A stretch of DNA of 52,413 nt, taken from NCBI RefSeq assembly GCF_006716485.1, contig NZ_VFPD01000001.1:34249-86661 (forward strand). Direction: 5' to 3'. Source of the stretch: Chryseobacterium aquifrigidense (lineage in GTDB: Bacteria; Bacteroidota; Bacteroidia; Flavobacteriales; Weeksellaceae). The notes beneath the pieces are model-generated. The model was not told the DNA's origin and did no database searches. It worked only from the letters and a program-made list of their open reading frames with translations. Below, piece after piece: positions 16,157 to 25,380 of this stretch. The position numbers and the translations under genes are program-made. Numbering within the stretch: the stretch's first letter is position 1; each line of letters starts with the position of its first letter.

Positions 16157-16975
16157 TTAAATGTTTTTAGGTATAAAAATAATATTGTTGATGTACTGAG
16201 TCTTATTTTTTTCGTCGTTTGTATTTTGTGTTATGATATCTTCTGTAAGATCTTCCAGCGTAAAGCTGCTTCTGTTCAGATATTTTGCGTTGTATCCCCA
16301 GCTTATCACTTCGGATATCTCATTCCATATAGGAGTTTGGTGATGTCTTTGCTCCATTTCGACCATTAAAGTCGGCTTGAATTGTCTGATGGTTTCTCTC
16401 GCCCCGGACAATGTTTTTATTTCGTTTCCTTCAACATCTATTTTGATAAAATCCAGTCTGTTGAAATGTTCCAGTGCGGCCCAATCGTCAAGCTTAATAA
16501 CTTTTACTTGTTCCGTATAGCTTTTCTCTTCTCCTTTTTCTTTGTAAGAAGTGTTTAAAGTGCCTCGGGAAGCAATGGTTTTTCCATTAATAATCGGTAC
16601 TTTGAACTCTGCAGTTCTGTTTTCATCAGAAAGTGCCAGAGGGAAAATGTGCATGTCCGAAAACAGCCTTTTCAGTCTTCTATAAAGCTTTTTATTAGGT
16701 TCAAAACCATAAATATGCTCATGTTTCAATGTGTTTTCCAGCTGATAAAGGAAAGTTCCCACATTGGCACCAATATCCAATATTACAGCATTTTTAGAAA
16801 GGTATTCTTTGATCCATACCAATTCCGGTTCTACATTACGTTCCGAAAAGTTATTTTTATTAAGATTATTTAAAGCTTTAAAATATCTTTTTTTGTAGAA
16901 ATTCGGGCTTATGTATTGTAGTTTCTCTGCAATTTTTTGGTATAAAGACATCTTTGGCTTTTTGGCGAACAGCAA
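16157..16975 (-). CDS. FkbM family methyltransferase
   Basis: 272 residues. SAM-binding motif I is VILDIGANVGTFL at about 65-77, and the FkbM hallmark LDFIKIDVEGNEIKTLSGA is at about 175-193. It lacks transmembrane segments. FkbM-type enzymes transfer methyl groups to hydroxyls, often of sugars. Together with the flippase directly downstream and the nearby glycosyltransferases it would cap or decorate a surface glycan. Substrate inferred only from context. Confidence 0.85.
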   Translation of the reverse strand: MLFAKKPKMSLYQKIAEKLQYISPNFYKKRYFKALNNLNKNNFSERNVEPELVWIKEYLSKNAVILDIGANVGTFLYQLENTLKHEHIYGFEPNKKLYRRLKRLFSDMHIFPLALSDENRTAEFKVPIINGKTIASRGTLNTSYKEKGEEKSYTEQVKVIKLDDWAALEHFNRLDFIKIDVEGNEIKTLSGARETIRQFKPTLMVEMEQRHHQTPIWNEISEVISWGYNAKYLNRSSFTLEDLTEDIITQNTNDEKNKTQYINNIIFIPKNI

Positions 16976-17213
16976 AGATACGTAAAAATGTAAAACTTTT
17001 CTTAAAAAATGTTAATTATAATCGCTTGGTTTTCAGTATGGATTTTTAAAAATTGCTTTTATAACCTGTTGAATTTTACTGTATTTTTGATTTGTCACAG
17101 AGACACCTGTATCCCTTGGATATCTCTTTTATAAGATTCTAAAGACTATAATTTCAGCAAGAAAGCACCAATATTCTGTAAAATGAGTGTCCTGTGGTTA
17201 AAAATAGAGCTGT

Positions 17214-17879
17214 CTACCGAAAAGGTGTATTCAGAAAATCATTGAAAGGTTTCATCAGTTTGAAAACTTTGGTCATGTTTTTCACTGCATTTTTGTCCAG
17301 AACTTCTTCGTCTTTCAGAGAATATACCACAATAAAGTTTTTAAGTTTCAGGTATTCTCCCATTGGATCTTCCTTTTCAAAACCCTGAGGGATTTTTTTC
17401 AGTTTATCGTCCTGATCAAGCTCTGGGAAATGCTTTTTGAAATCTTTATGATTGAGAATCTTCAGAAAGTCGTCTCCATATAAAGAAATCTCCTTACGGA
17501 CTTCTTTCAGTACCGAAGATTCCGGCATGTAGATTCCTCCTGCTAAAAAGGATTTTCCAGGTTCCATGTGAAGATAGTAACCTCCTTTCTGATTTCCTTT
17601 TCCCATTCCCAGAGAAGCACCAAAATTGGTTTTGTATGGAGATTTATCCTTCGAAAAGCGCGTGTCTCTGTAAATTCTGAACAAAGCTTTTTTACTGTCT
17701 ATTTTAGCAAGTTCTTCATCAAAACCGGACATCTCTTTGATGAGTTCGTCTAAGAACGAAACTACATTCTGCTGAGATGCAGTGTACAGGGTTTTATTTT
17801 CATTAAACCACTCGCGGTTATTGTTTTTATTTAATTTGTTTAAAAAATCAAATGTTTTGGAAGATATAGTTGCAGACAT
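17214..17879 (-). CDS. DUF2461 domain protein
   Basis: 221 residues matching the whole DUF2461/TIGR02453 family: FLNKLNKNNNREWFNENK near the N-terminus, RIYRDTRFSKDKSPYKTNFG in the middle, and GGYYLHMEPGKSFLAGGIYMP. The family is widespread in Bacteroidota and its biochemical role is unknown. Single gene; 240 bases without a gene separate it from fkbM upstream in the window. Confidence 0.9.
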   Translation of the reverse strand: MSATISSKTFDFLNKLNKNNNREWFNENKTLYTASQQNVVSFLDELIKEMSGFDEELAKIDSKKALFRIYRDTRFSKDKSPYKTNFGASLGMGKGNQKGGYYLHMEPGKSFLAGGIYMPESSVLKEVRKEISLYGDDFLKILNHKDFKKHFPELDQDDKLKKIPQGFEKEDPMGEYLKLKNFIVVYSLKDEEVLDKNAVKNMTKVFKLMKPFNDFLNTPFR

Positions 17880-18287
17880 GTTGTGAAAGGTGTTTTTTTA
17901 TTGTTGTTAAGTGATATTCAGGACAGTTTCTGAGCTAGAACCTTTATTCCGAACCTTGTAACCCGAATTTCACAACTCAAATGTACAAAAACTATTACTT
18001 AACGGACAATATTTCAATGGCGCTTAATAGGAATATCAAATAGAAAAATTTCCTTTTAATGGCATTATTTTTAAAAATTTATAAATAACATGGAAAAAAT
18101 TAATCCAATTTAATAAAAAAAAATAATGTTTAACAACTTTTTAAACTAAGGCTTCTTTTTTTAGGTTTAATTTTCCAAAATTCAAAGATATATTAAAGGA
18201 TTGTGAATTTAAGTTTGCATATTTAAAAATTTATTCAAAAACAAATCAAATATTTATTGTATCTTTGCAAAAATTTTAAAATAGTTA
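17880..18287 (+). promoter_or_regulatory. 408-bp region upstream of the DeaD-type helicase
   Basis: No gene is seen. It is very AT-rich. A -7 element TATCTTTG at 18260-18267, followed by CA, lies 20 bases before the helicase ATG. There is no TTG at the usual -33 distance. A terminator for the divergent DUF2461 gene is not expected here because that gene starts at 17879. Confidence 0.5.
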
Positions 18288-19985
18288 ATGAATTTATTTA
18301 CGGAAACCAATTTAAGTCCTGATATCCTTAAGGCAATTGGCGAACTGGGTTACGAAAGCCCAACAGAAATCCAAAAACAGACTATCCCTTTTATTCTTTC
18401 AGATATTCGCGACTTGATCGCACTTGCGCAGACAGGGACAGGCAAAACAGCAGCGTTTTCGCTTCCGATTTTGGATATGATTGACGATACGAGTCGCAAA
18501 ATCCAATTATTGGTGCTTTGTCCGACACGGGAATTATGTCTTCAGATTTCGAAGGACATAAAGAATTACTCTAAGTATATGAAAGACATCAAGACAACTG
18601 CGGTTTATGGTGGAAGTAGTATTGTAGAGCAGATGAGATCTTTAAAGGACAAACCACAGATTATTGTGGGAACTCCGGGAAGAGTAATTGATCTTATCAA
18701 CAGAAAAGCACTGGACTTCTCTGCGATTCATTGGTTAGTATTAGACGAAGCTGATGAAATGCTTTCTATGGGATTCAAGGACGAATTGGAAACCATTCTA
18801 AGCGAAACTCCGGAAACAAAACAAACTTTCTTATTCTCTGCAACGATGAATAAAGAAGTGGAAAGAATTTCCAAAAATTATCTTACAAAACCTCATCGTA
18901 TTTCAGTAGGTTCTATCAACGAAGTGAAAAAGAACATTACTCACGAATACTATGTTGTAGGATACCGTCAGAAAAAAGAAGCATTAAAGAGACTTATCGA
19001 TGCAAACCCTAACCAGTATTCCATTATCTTCTGCAGAACGAGAATGGAAACTCAGGAGGTAGCCGATTTCTTAATGCAGAACGGATATGCAGCTGATGCT
19101 CTTCATGGTGATCTTTCTCAGGCACAGAGAGATACGGTAATGAAGAAATTCAGATTGAAAAACATCGATATTCTTGTGGCAACAGACGTTGCAGCAAGAG
19201 GATTGGATGTAAACTCTTTAACTCACGTTATTCACTTCTCTTTACCAGATGATCCTGAAGTATTTGTTCACAGAAGTGGTAGAACAGGTAGAGCTGGAAA
19301 AGACGGTATTTCTATGGCTTTAATAAAGCCTGAAGAAAGCAGAAAACTGAAACAGATCAAATCTGCAACGAAAATTGAAATTAACGAGAAATTCATCCCT
19401 ACAGGTGAAGATATTATCAAAGCTCAGGTAGGTGGTGTATTCGAGAAATTATTAACGGAGCACGAAGATCTTTTTGAATTTGATGATAGCTTAATCCCGG
19501 ATCTGAGCAACTTTACAAAAGAAGAATTGGTACACCAGCTTCTACAGTTCCAGTTGAAAGATCTTGCTTTATACTACAAAGACAAGCATGACCTTGTTGA
19601 GCAGAAATTAAGCAGCAGAGACGATGACTATTCTAGAAGAGATCGTGGGCGTGAAAGAGACAGAGATAGAGGTCGCGACAGAGATCGTGGACGTGAAAGA
19701 GACAGAGATCGTGGTGGAAAGCCGAGAAGAAGAGATGAAAACATGGTAAGATTCTTCTTCAACCTTGGTAAAAAAGACCATTTAAAGAAACTTGATGTTT
19801 TAGATATTATCAACAAAGCTACTGCTGGCGGAAAAACCAAGAAAAGAGCTGAAATCGGAGATATCGAAATCTTAGAGAAATTCTCTTTCTTCGAAGTTGA
19901 AAAATCGTTCAAAGATAATGTGTTGAGCAATATTCAATCGATGAAGTTCAAAGGAAAAGATATGAGAGCTGAAGTAGCAAACTAA
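18288..19985 (+). CDS. deaD: DEAD-box RNA helicase with DbpA-type C-terminal domain
   Basis: 565 residues. The helicase core (1 to about 370) shows AQTGTGKT (motif I), PTREL, DEAD, SAT, ARGLD and HRSGRTGR in order. A charged low-complexity tract of alternating Arg/Asp/Glu (about 447-485, REDR-like repeats) follows, then a DbpA RNA-binding domain (about 488-565). DeaD/CsdA-type helicases unwind RNA during ribosome assembly and in the cold. Expressed as a single gene from a TATCTTTG promoter and closed by a strong terminator. The symbol is by domain order; csdA is an equal name. Confidence 0.9.
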   Translation: MNLFTETNLSPDILKAIGELGYESPTEIQKQTIPFILSDIRDLIALAQTGTGKTAAFSLPILDMIDDTSRKIQLLVLCPTRELCLQISKDIKNYSKYMKDIKTTAVYGGSSIVEQMRSLKDKPQIIVGTPGRVIDLINRKALDFSAIHWLVLDEADEMLSMGFKDELETILSETPETKQTFLFSATMNKEVERISKNYLTKPHRISVGSINEVKKNITHEYYVVGYRQKKEALKRLIDANPNQYSIIFCRTRMETQEVADFLMQNGYAADALHGDLSQAQRDTVMKKFRLKNIDILVATDVAARGLDVNSLTHVIHFSLPDDPEVFVHRSGRTGRAGKDGISMALIKPEESRKLKQIKSATKIEINEKFIPTGEDIIKAQVGGVFEKLLTEHEDLFEFDDSLIPDLSNFTKEELVHQLLQFQLKDLALYYKDKHDLVEQKLSSRDDDYSRRDRGRERDRDRGRDRDRGRERDRDRGGKPRRRDENMVRFFFNLGKKDHLKKLDVLDIINKATAGGKTKKRAEIGDIEILEKFSFFEVEKSFKDNVLSNIQSMKFKGKDMRAEVAN

Positions 19986-20003
19986 TCTCTTCTTATACCA
20001 TAC

Positions 20004-20030
20004 AAAACCGGCAGTAATGCCGGTTTTTTT
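20004..20030 (+). terminator. Terminator after the DeaD-type helicase
   Basis: Stem AAACCGGCA/TGCCGGTTT with a 4-base loop and seven T. Confidence 0.85.
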
Positions 20031-20079
20031 ATTTGATAATCAGCAGTTAAGCGAATGTTAACAAAACTTAATGTTATAT

Positions 20080-20095
20080 AGTTTCACGTGCAATC
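20080..20095. promoter_or_regulatory. Candidate parS-like site
   Basis: AGTTTCACGTGCAATC matches the widespread ParB-binding consensus TGTTTCACGTGAAACA in 12 of 16 positions, with the core GTTTCACGTG exact. A parA-parB pair lies about 17.6 kb to the right. Chance cannot be excluded because the right arm is imperfect. Confidence 0.35.
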
Positions 20096-20136
20096 CTTTT
20101 TTAAGAAATTTGCACACGAATTATAAATACTAAAAA

Positions 20137-20775
20137 ATGGGAATTGGTAATATTTTCCACGCTTTTCAACCAAAAGATAAAATCTTCTTTGTACTTTTCG
20201 AAAAAGTAACTGAAAATCTAGTTGCAATGTCAGAAGAATTCAACACTGGAATCAAGGATTTCGATCTTAATGACGATTCAATGTTGAAGAAAATGAGCGA
20301 CTTCGAACACAAGAATGATGAACTTACTCACGAAATTTTCGTAGAATTAGGGAAGAACTTCATTACACCTTTTGACCGTGAAGACATTCACACACTGGCA
20401 ACAGGGCTTGATGATATCGCTGATTATATCTACGCATCCACAAAATATATTTTCCTTTACAAATCACCTGAGATGAAGGCGTATTCAGACTTCTCTTTAC
20501 TGATCCACAAAGCATGTCTTGAAATCCAGAACGCCATGAAAAACCTTAAAGGGTTCAAAAATATGGAACAGGTGAAAGAAGCTTGTATTAAGGTGAACTC
20601 TATTGAGAATATTGCTGACGATTTGCTTTCCAATTCAATGGTAGAATTATTTGAAACCAATGATGCGATCAACATTATTAAAGTTTCATCTGTATTGAAC
20701 TACCTTGAAATTGTAACGGACAAAGCAGAAGATGTTGCCAATACGATTGAGAACATCATGATTAAATACGCCTAA
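20137..20775 (+). CDS. DUF47 (PhoU-like) protein, partner of the phosphate transporter
   Basis: 212 residues, all helical, of the DUF47/PhoU-like family (formerly TIGR00153), with the E-x-x-x-D motifs that bind metal clusters in PhoU-type bundles (for example DFEHKNDELTHEIF and EVKEACIKVNSIENIADDLL). Cytoplasmic. It precedes the PiT transporter by 13 bases, the standard arrangement, and probably modulates phosphate uptake. Confidence 0.88.
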   Translation: MGIGNIFHAFQPKDKIFFVLFEKVTENLVAMSEEFNTGIKDFDLNDDSMLKKMSDFEHKNDELTHEIFVELGKNFITPFDREDIHTLATGLDDIADYIYASTKYIFLYKSPEMKAYSDFSLLIHKACLEIQNAMKNLKGFKNMEQVKEACIKVNSIENIADDLLSNSMVELFETNDAINIIKVSSVLNYLEIVTDKAEDVANTIENIMIKYA

Positions 20776-20788
20776 TACATAGCAAAAA

Positions 20789-21931
20789 ATGGAATTTCCG
20801 ATTTTACTTGTAGTTATTATTGCGCTGGCCCTAATCTTCGATTATATCAATGGTTTCCATGATGCTGCCAACTCAATTGCAACTATAGTTTCTACAAAAG
20901 TTTTAACTCCATTCCAGGCTGTACTTTGGGCGGCACTTTGGAACTTTGCAGCTTTCTTTATTGCTGCTTACATTATTGGAGAATTCAAAATTGGTAATAC
21001 AATTGCCAAAACAGTTAATGAAAATTTTATCACTCTTGAGGTTATATTTTCCGGCCTTATTGCCGCAATTGCCTGGAACCTTTTGACATGGTGGTTCGGG
21101 ATCCCTTCATCATCTTCACATACGTTGATCGGAGGTTTCTTAGGAGCAGCTCTTATGCACGCTTTCATGATGGATTATCATGATGTAGCTGCAGCACAGC
21201 CCGGGCTTGGGATGTGGGATACTATTAAAGAAGCTTTCAGCCAGGTAACGCAGCAGGGTGTAGTAAAGTTTGATAAAGTAATTCCTATCTTCCTGTTTAT
21301 TTTCATGGCACCGATCATAGGGATGATTATCTCGATCATTATTACCTTGATTATCGTGCACCTTTACAAAAGATCAAACCCACACAAAGCAGACCAGTCT
21401 TTCAAAAGATTACAGCTGGCTTCATCAGCCTTATTCAGCTTGGGACACGGTTTGAATGACGCACAGAAAGTAATGGGGATCATTGGTGCCGCAGTAATCT
21501 ATTATCACGTTAATATGCTTCAGGATGCGCAGTATCTGAATATTCCTTCTGCAGAACGTTTTGATTATTTTGCGCAGCATTATATCTGGGTTCCTTTGGT
21601 TTCTTTCCTTGCCATTGGTTTAGGTACCATGAGTGGTGGTTGGAAGATCATCAAAACAATGGGAACAAAGATTACCAAGGTAACTTCATTAGAAGGAGTA
21701 AGTGCAGAAACGGCAGGTGCTATTACCTTATTCATCACAGACCACTTCGGTATTCCTGTATCTACTACACACACGATTACAGGTTCTATCATCGGGGTAG
21801 GATTAACGAAAAGAATTTCAGCAGTAAGATGGGGAATCACCGTAAGCTTACTTTGGGCTTGGGTTTTAACCATTCCAATCTCTGCAATAGTAGCGGCAAT
21901 TACTTATCTTGCAGTAACCTTCCTTTTCTAA
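20789..21931 (+). CDS. PiT family inorganic phosphate transporter
   Basis: 380 residues with about ten transmembrane segments. Both family signature repeats are present: GFHDAANSIA at about 22-31 and GHGLNDAQKVMG at about 218-229. It imports phosphate coupled to a cation gradient across the inner membrane. The DUF47 gene is directly upstream in the same operon, and a terminator follows. Confidence 0.9.
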   Translation: MEFPILLVVIIALALIFDYINGFHDAANSIATIVSTKVLTPFQAVLWAALWNFAAFFIAAYIIGEFKIGNTIAKTVNENFITLEVIFSGLIAAIAWNLLTWWFGIPSSSSHTLIGGFLGAALMHAFMMDYHDVAAAQPGLGMWDTIKEAFSQVTQQGVVKFDKVIPIFLFIFMAPIIGMIISIIITLIIVHLYKRSNPHKADQSFKRLQLASSALFSLGHGLNDAQKVMGIIGAAVIYYHVNMLQDAQYLNIPSAERFDYFAQHYIWVPLVSFLAIGLGTMSGGWKIIKTMGTKITKVTSLEGVSAETAGAITLFITDHFGIPVSTTHTITGSIIGVGLTKRISAVRWGITVSLLWAWVLTIPISAIVAAITYLAVTFLF

Positions 21932-21953
21932 AAAACAAATCATATTATTATAT

Positions 21954-21984
21954 AAACTTTGTCCATTTGGGCAAAGTTTTTTGT
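21954..21984 (+). terminator. Terminator after the PiT gene
   Basis: 11-bp stem, AAACTTTGTCC and GGGCAAAGTTT (one G.T pair), with loop ATTT, followed by TTTTT. Confidence 0.75.
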
Positions 21985-22014
21985 TTTATAAAGCCTTGAA
22001 AAATTGTATTTTTG
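21980..22014 (+). promoter_or_regulatory. Promoter of the polyprenyl synthase gene
   Basis: TTG at 21981-21983, 23 bases, then TATTTTTG at 22007-22014, 18 bases before the ATG. The spacing is at the long end of the range described for flavobacteria. Confidence 0.5.
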
Positions 22015-22032
22015 TTCAAATTATAAGATTTT

Positions 22033-23004
22033 ATGGAATTTTTAGACAGATACCAGCAGATTGTTGCAGATGCCATCACTAAATATACTTTTAAAGATAA
22101 ACCTTCGGAGCTCTATGACCCGATGAACTATATTATTTCCCATGGTGGAAAACGTCTTCGTCCTATCATGGTACTTATGGCATGTGAGATGTTCGGTGGT
22201 GATCTTAAGCAGGCAATCAAGCCAGCCTTGGCTATCGAGTTTTTCCATAACTTCACCCTGATCCATGATGATATTATGGATGAAGCTCCTCTAAGAAGAA
22301 ACAAGCCTACTATTCATACTTTACACGGTCTTAATGTAGGAATTCTTTCCGGAGACGGACTGATGCTGAAAGCCTATAAGTTCTTTGAGGATCTGGAACC
22401 TGAAATCTTCAAGGCATGTATCAGAATATTTACCCACACAGGACTTCTGTTATGCGAAGGACAGCAGTATGATATTAATTTTGAAACTCAGGAAGATGTT
22501 ACTTTTGATGACTATATCAGAATGATTACTTATAAAACCGGGGTATTGAGTGCTTCTTCATTTGAAATCGGAGCTTTGATTGCAAAAGCAGATTTTAAAG
22601 ATGCAAAAGCTATTTTCAATTTCGGAAAACATATCGGGATTGCATTCCAGATTATGGATGATTATCTTGATGTATTCGGAGATCAGGCGCAGTTTGGGAA
22701 AAAACATGCAGGAGATATTTATGAAAACAAGAAAACTGTTCTGTATCTGTTAGCAAGAGAACATGCTACCGATGAAGAAAGAAAAGAACTGGATTACTGG
22801 TATTCTAAGAAGACTGAAAATGTGGACAAGGTTTACGGAGTAGAAAAGATTTTCAGAAGAACGAAAGTAGATGAAAAAGCATTACGCTTGATTGAAAAAC
22901 ATAATGAGATCGGACAAAGTTATCTTCAGAAAATTGATGTGCCGGAAGAAAAGAAAAAACCTTTTATCGAACTGGCAAATTATTTGTTGAGAAGAGAAAG
23001 TTAA
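22033..23004 (+). CDS. Polyprenyl diphosphate synthase
   Basis: 323 residues, trans-isoprenyl synthase family. The first aspartate-rich motif DDIMD is at 79-83 and the second, DDYLD, at 209-213; GKRLRP near residue 40 binds the diphosphate of the substrate. It elongates allylic diphosphates with IPP, giving the chain of menaquinone or a shorter product; chain length cannot be set by eye. Cytoplasmic. Single gene with its own promoter. The downstream spacer is a repetitive GGTAGCAG/CTGCC-type sequence. Confidence 0.88.
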   Translation: MEFLDRYQQIVADAITKYTFKDKPSELYDPMNYIISHGGKRLRPIMVLMACEMFGGDLKQAIKPALAIEFFHNFTLIHDDIMDEAPLRRNKPTIHTLHGLNVGILSGDGLMLKAYKFFEDLEPEIFKACIRIFTHTGLLLCEGQQYDINFETQEDVTFDDYIRMITYKTGVLSASSFEIGALIAKADFKDAKAIFNFGKHIGIAFQIMDDYLDVFGDQAQFGKKHAGDIYENKKTVLYLLAREHATDEERKELDYWYSKKTENVDKVYGVEKIFRRTKVDEKALRLIEKHNEIGQSYLQKIDVPEEKKKPFIELANYLLRRES

Positions 23005-23080
23005 TATAGGTAGCAGATGGTAGGTAGCAGGTAACAGCAATTTACCCGCTGCTTATTTCCTGCCACCTAACCCTTATACA

Positions 23081-24031
23081 ATGAAATTCAGAACAGAAGT
23101 TGATATTCCCGCATCAGAAAATAAGATTGAAATTGAAGATAAAATATTTTCAATAGGTTCATGTTTTGCCTCTGAAATGACGGATTTACTGCAAGACGGA
23201 CAACTTCAGACCCTCAACAACCCTTTTGGGACAATTTTTAATCCTTATTCCATCAATCATGCCATCAACAGATTACATGATTCTGCATTTTACGAAGAAG
23301 AGGAACTGATCACTTACAATGAAGAATATATCTCACTGGATCATCATACCAGTTTTGATACCCGCTATATTCATCAGACCTTAGATAAGATTAACGGAGC
23401 TATTGAAGCGGGAAATGCCTTTCTTCAGGAAGCTGACTGGATTATTATCACCTACGGATCTTCATTTATCTATGAATTCCTTCCCAAGAAAAAGCTGGTG
23501 GCCAACTGTCACAAAATTCCGCAAAAGTTTTTTGAGAAAAGACTGCTATCTCATCAGGAACTTACCAGTTCAATTTACCAAACCATTCTGGATCTTAAAG
23601 ATATTTGTAAAGAAGGAGTACAAATCCTGTTTACCGTTTCACCTGTAAGGCATACCAGGGATGGAATGGTAGAAAATCAGTTAAGTAAATCCAAATTAAT
23701 CACTGCTATCCACGAGTCTATTTCCCTCTTTGAAGACTGTCATTATCTGCCTGTCTATGAGATTTTGATGGATGATCTCCGGGATTACCGTTTTTACAAA
23801 GAAGATATGATCCATCCCAGCACCCAGGCGGTTAATTATATATTTGAGAAATTCGGAAAATCTTATTTTTCAGAAGAAACTCAGGACTTTATCAAAGAAA
23901 ATTTTAAGATTATCAAAGCTCTTGAACATAAGACCAGTGATAAGAAAGATCCAAAGTTTATCGAATTCAGAGAAAAACTGGATCAGAGAATTGAAGTGCA
24001 GCGCAAAAAGGTAAAACATAAAATATTTTAA
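23081..24031 (+). CDS. GSCFA domain protein
   Basis: 316 residues. The motif that names the family, SIGSCFASEM, stands at about 25-34, followed by NPFGTIFNPYSI. The late DMIHPSTQAVNYIFEKF block (about 245) gives the D-x-x-H of an SGNH-type hydrolase, and the serine of GSCFA would be the nucleophile. The family is typical of Bacteroidota and Alphaproteobacteria; substrates are unknown. The next gene starts on the base after its stop, so the two are coupled. Confidence 0.9.
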   Translation: MKFRTEVDIPASENKIEIEDKIFSIGSCFASEMTDLLQDGQLQTLNNPFGTIFNPYSINHAINRLHDSAFYEEEELITYNEEYISLDHHTSFDTRYIHQTLDKINGAIEAGNAFLQEADWIIITYGSSFIYEFLPKKKLVANCHKIPQKFFEKRLLSHQELTSSIYQTILDLKDICKEGVQILFTVSPVRHTRDGMVENQLSKSKLITAIHESISLFEDCHYLPVYEILMDDLRDYRFYKEDMIHPSTQAVNYIFEKFGKSYFSEETQDFIKENFKIIKALEHKTSDKKDPKFIEFREKLDQRIEVQRKKVKHKIF

Positions 24032-24553
24032 ATGCCTGATTTTACCAGAATTGATTATCTGAAAGATGGAAATGAAAGACAGAAAAGGGCTTATGAAGTC
24101 CTTAAAAAATATCGTGTCTTCGAGAAGCTGGAAGATTATTCCCCGATTTTGGCAGGAACTGTTCCTATAGAAATTGATATCAAAGAAAGCGATTTGGATC
24201 TTATTTTTGAAGTGGATTTAAAATTTGAACAAGACTTTCTGGATGATTTACTATTTTGTCAGTTGATTCCTCAAGACGCAGAAGTGGAACACCCCATCGT
24301 AAACGGTGAAGAATGCATTACTTTAAATTTTATATTGGAAGGGTTTCCCATTGAAATTTTTGGACAGAATAAGCCTACTACAGAGCAGAATGCCTATCTT
24401 CATATGATTGCCGAATACAAAATATTACAGGAAAAAGGAGAGAAATTTAAACAAAAAATAATAGAACTTAAAAAGCAAGGAATAAAGACAGAACCCGCCT
24501 TCGGAATATTGCTGGGACTTGAAAATCCTTACGAAGATCTATTGAAATTTTAA
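24032..24553 (+). CDS. DUF4269 domain protein
   Basis: 173 residues. PILAGTVPIEIDIKESDLDLIFEV at about 42-65 has the G-(S/T)-x-D-x-D arrangement of a nucleotidyltransferase-like fold (here IKESDLDL), and the family is classed as DUF4269. Function unknown. Operon with GSCFA upstream (0 bases) and tatD downstream (5 bases). Confidence 0.85.
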   Translation: MPDFTRIDYLKDGNERQKRAYEVLKKYRVFEKLEDYSPILAGTVPIEIDIKESDLDLIFEVDLKFEQDFLDDLLFCQLIPQDAEVEHPIVNGEECITLNFILEGFPIEIFGQNKPTTEQNAYLHMIAEYKILQEKGEKFKQKIIELKKQGIKTEPAFGILLGLENPYEDLLKF

Positions 24554-24558
24554 ATAAA

Positions 24559-25323
24559 ATGATTGATACACATACACATCTATACGCAGAAGAATTTGAT
24601 GAAGACAGAAAAGAAGCTATTCAGAGAGCTTTAGATAAAGGAATTACAGAATTTTATCTTCCGGCAATCGATTCTGAATCGCACGAAAAAATGCTGCAGC
24701 TGGAAACAGAATATCCGGGACATATTTTTTCAATGATGGGATTACATCCTTGCTATGTAAAACCTGAATCATGGGAAAAAGAACTTGAAATCGTAAAAAA
24801 TTATCTTGATCAGAGACATTTTCCTGCAATAGGAGAGATCGGAATAGATCTGTACTGGGATAAAACAACCCTTGATATCCAGGTGAAAGCTTTCGAACAG
24901 CAGATTGACTGGGCGATAGAAAAAGACCTTCCGATTGTGATTCATACAAGAGAAAGTTTTGATGAAACATTTGAGGTACTGGAAAGAAAAAGACATACGA
25001 AATTAAGAGGAATCTTTCATTGTTTTTCAGGGAATCTTGAACAGGCACAACATGCCATTGATCTTAATTTTATTTTAGGGATCGGTGGAGTAGTGACTTT
25101 TAAAAATGGAAAAATAGACCAGTTTCTGAATGAAGTTCCACTGGATAAAATCGTTCTGGAGACAGATTCTCCTTACCTTGCGCCGGTTCCGCACAGAGGA
25201 AAAAGAAATGAAAGCTCTTACCTTGATCTGGTTGCTGGAAAACTGGTGAATATTTATGGGAAAGATTTTTCTGAGATAGACCGCATTACGACAGAAAATG
25301 CAAAGAATATTTTTAAGGTATAA
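24559..25323 (+). CDS. TatD family metal-dependent hydrolase
   Basis: 254 residues, full length. Metal ligands are visible: H5 and H7 in MIDTHTHLY, Glu in GEIGID (about 93), His in VIHTRE (about 131), His in FHCFSG (about 155) and Asp in ETDSPYLAP (about 207). TatD proteins are cytoplasmic 3'-5' DNases/exonucleases linked to DNA repair or quality control. Last gene of a three-gene operon, followed by a terminator. YcfH/YabD-type orthology is likely; I give no symbol. Confidence 0.9.
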   Translation: MIDTHTHLYAEEFDEDRKEAIQRALDKGITEFYLPAIDSESHEKMLQLETEYPGHIFSMMGLHPCYVKPESWEKELEIVKNYLDQRHFPAIGEIGIDLYWDKTTLDIQVKAFEQQIDWAIEKDLPIVIHTRESFDETFEVLERKRHTKLRGIFHCFSGNLEQAQHAIDLNFILGIGGVVTFKNGKIDQFLNEVPLDKIVLETDSPYLAPVPHRGKRNESSYLDLVAGKLVNIYGKDFSEIDRITTENAKNIFKV

Positions 25324-25347
25324 AGTTCTGAACTTTAAGATAAATAA

Positions 25348-25380
25348 AAACCCTTTTCGTTTTGAAAAGGGTTTCGTTTT
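25348..25380. terminator. Bidirectional terminator between tatD and rhlE
   Basis: Perfect 11-bp stem, AAACCCTTTTC/GAAAAGGGTTT, with A run before and T run after; it serves both convergent genes. Confidence 0.85.

Noticed and set aside
17078..17090. TATTTTTG promoter-like word on the plus strand
   Set aside because: No plus-strand gene follows; the motif is frequent by chance in AT-rich DNA.
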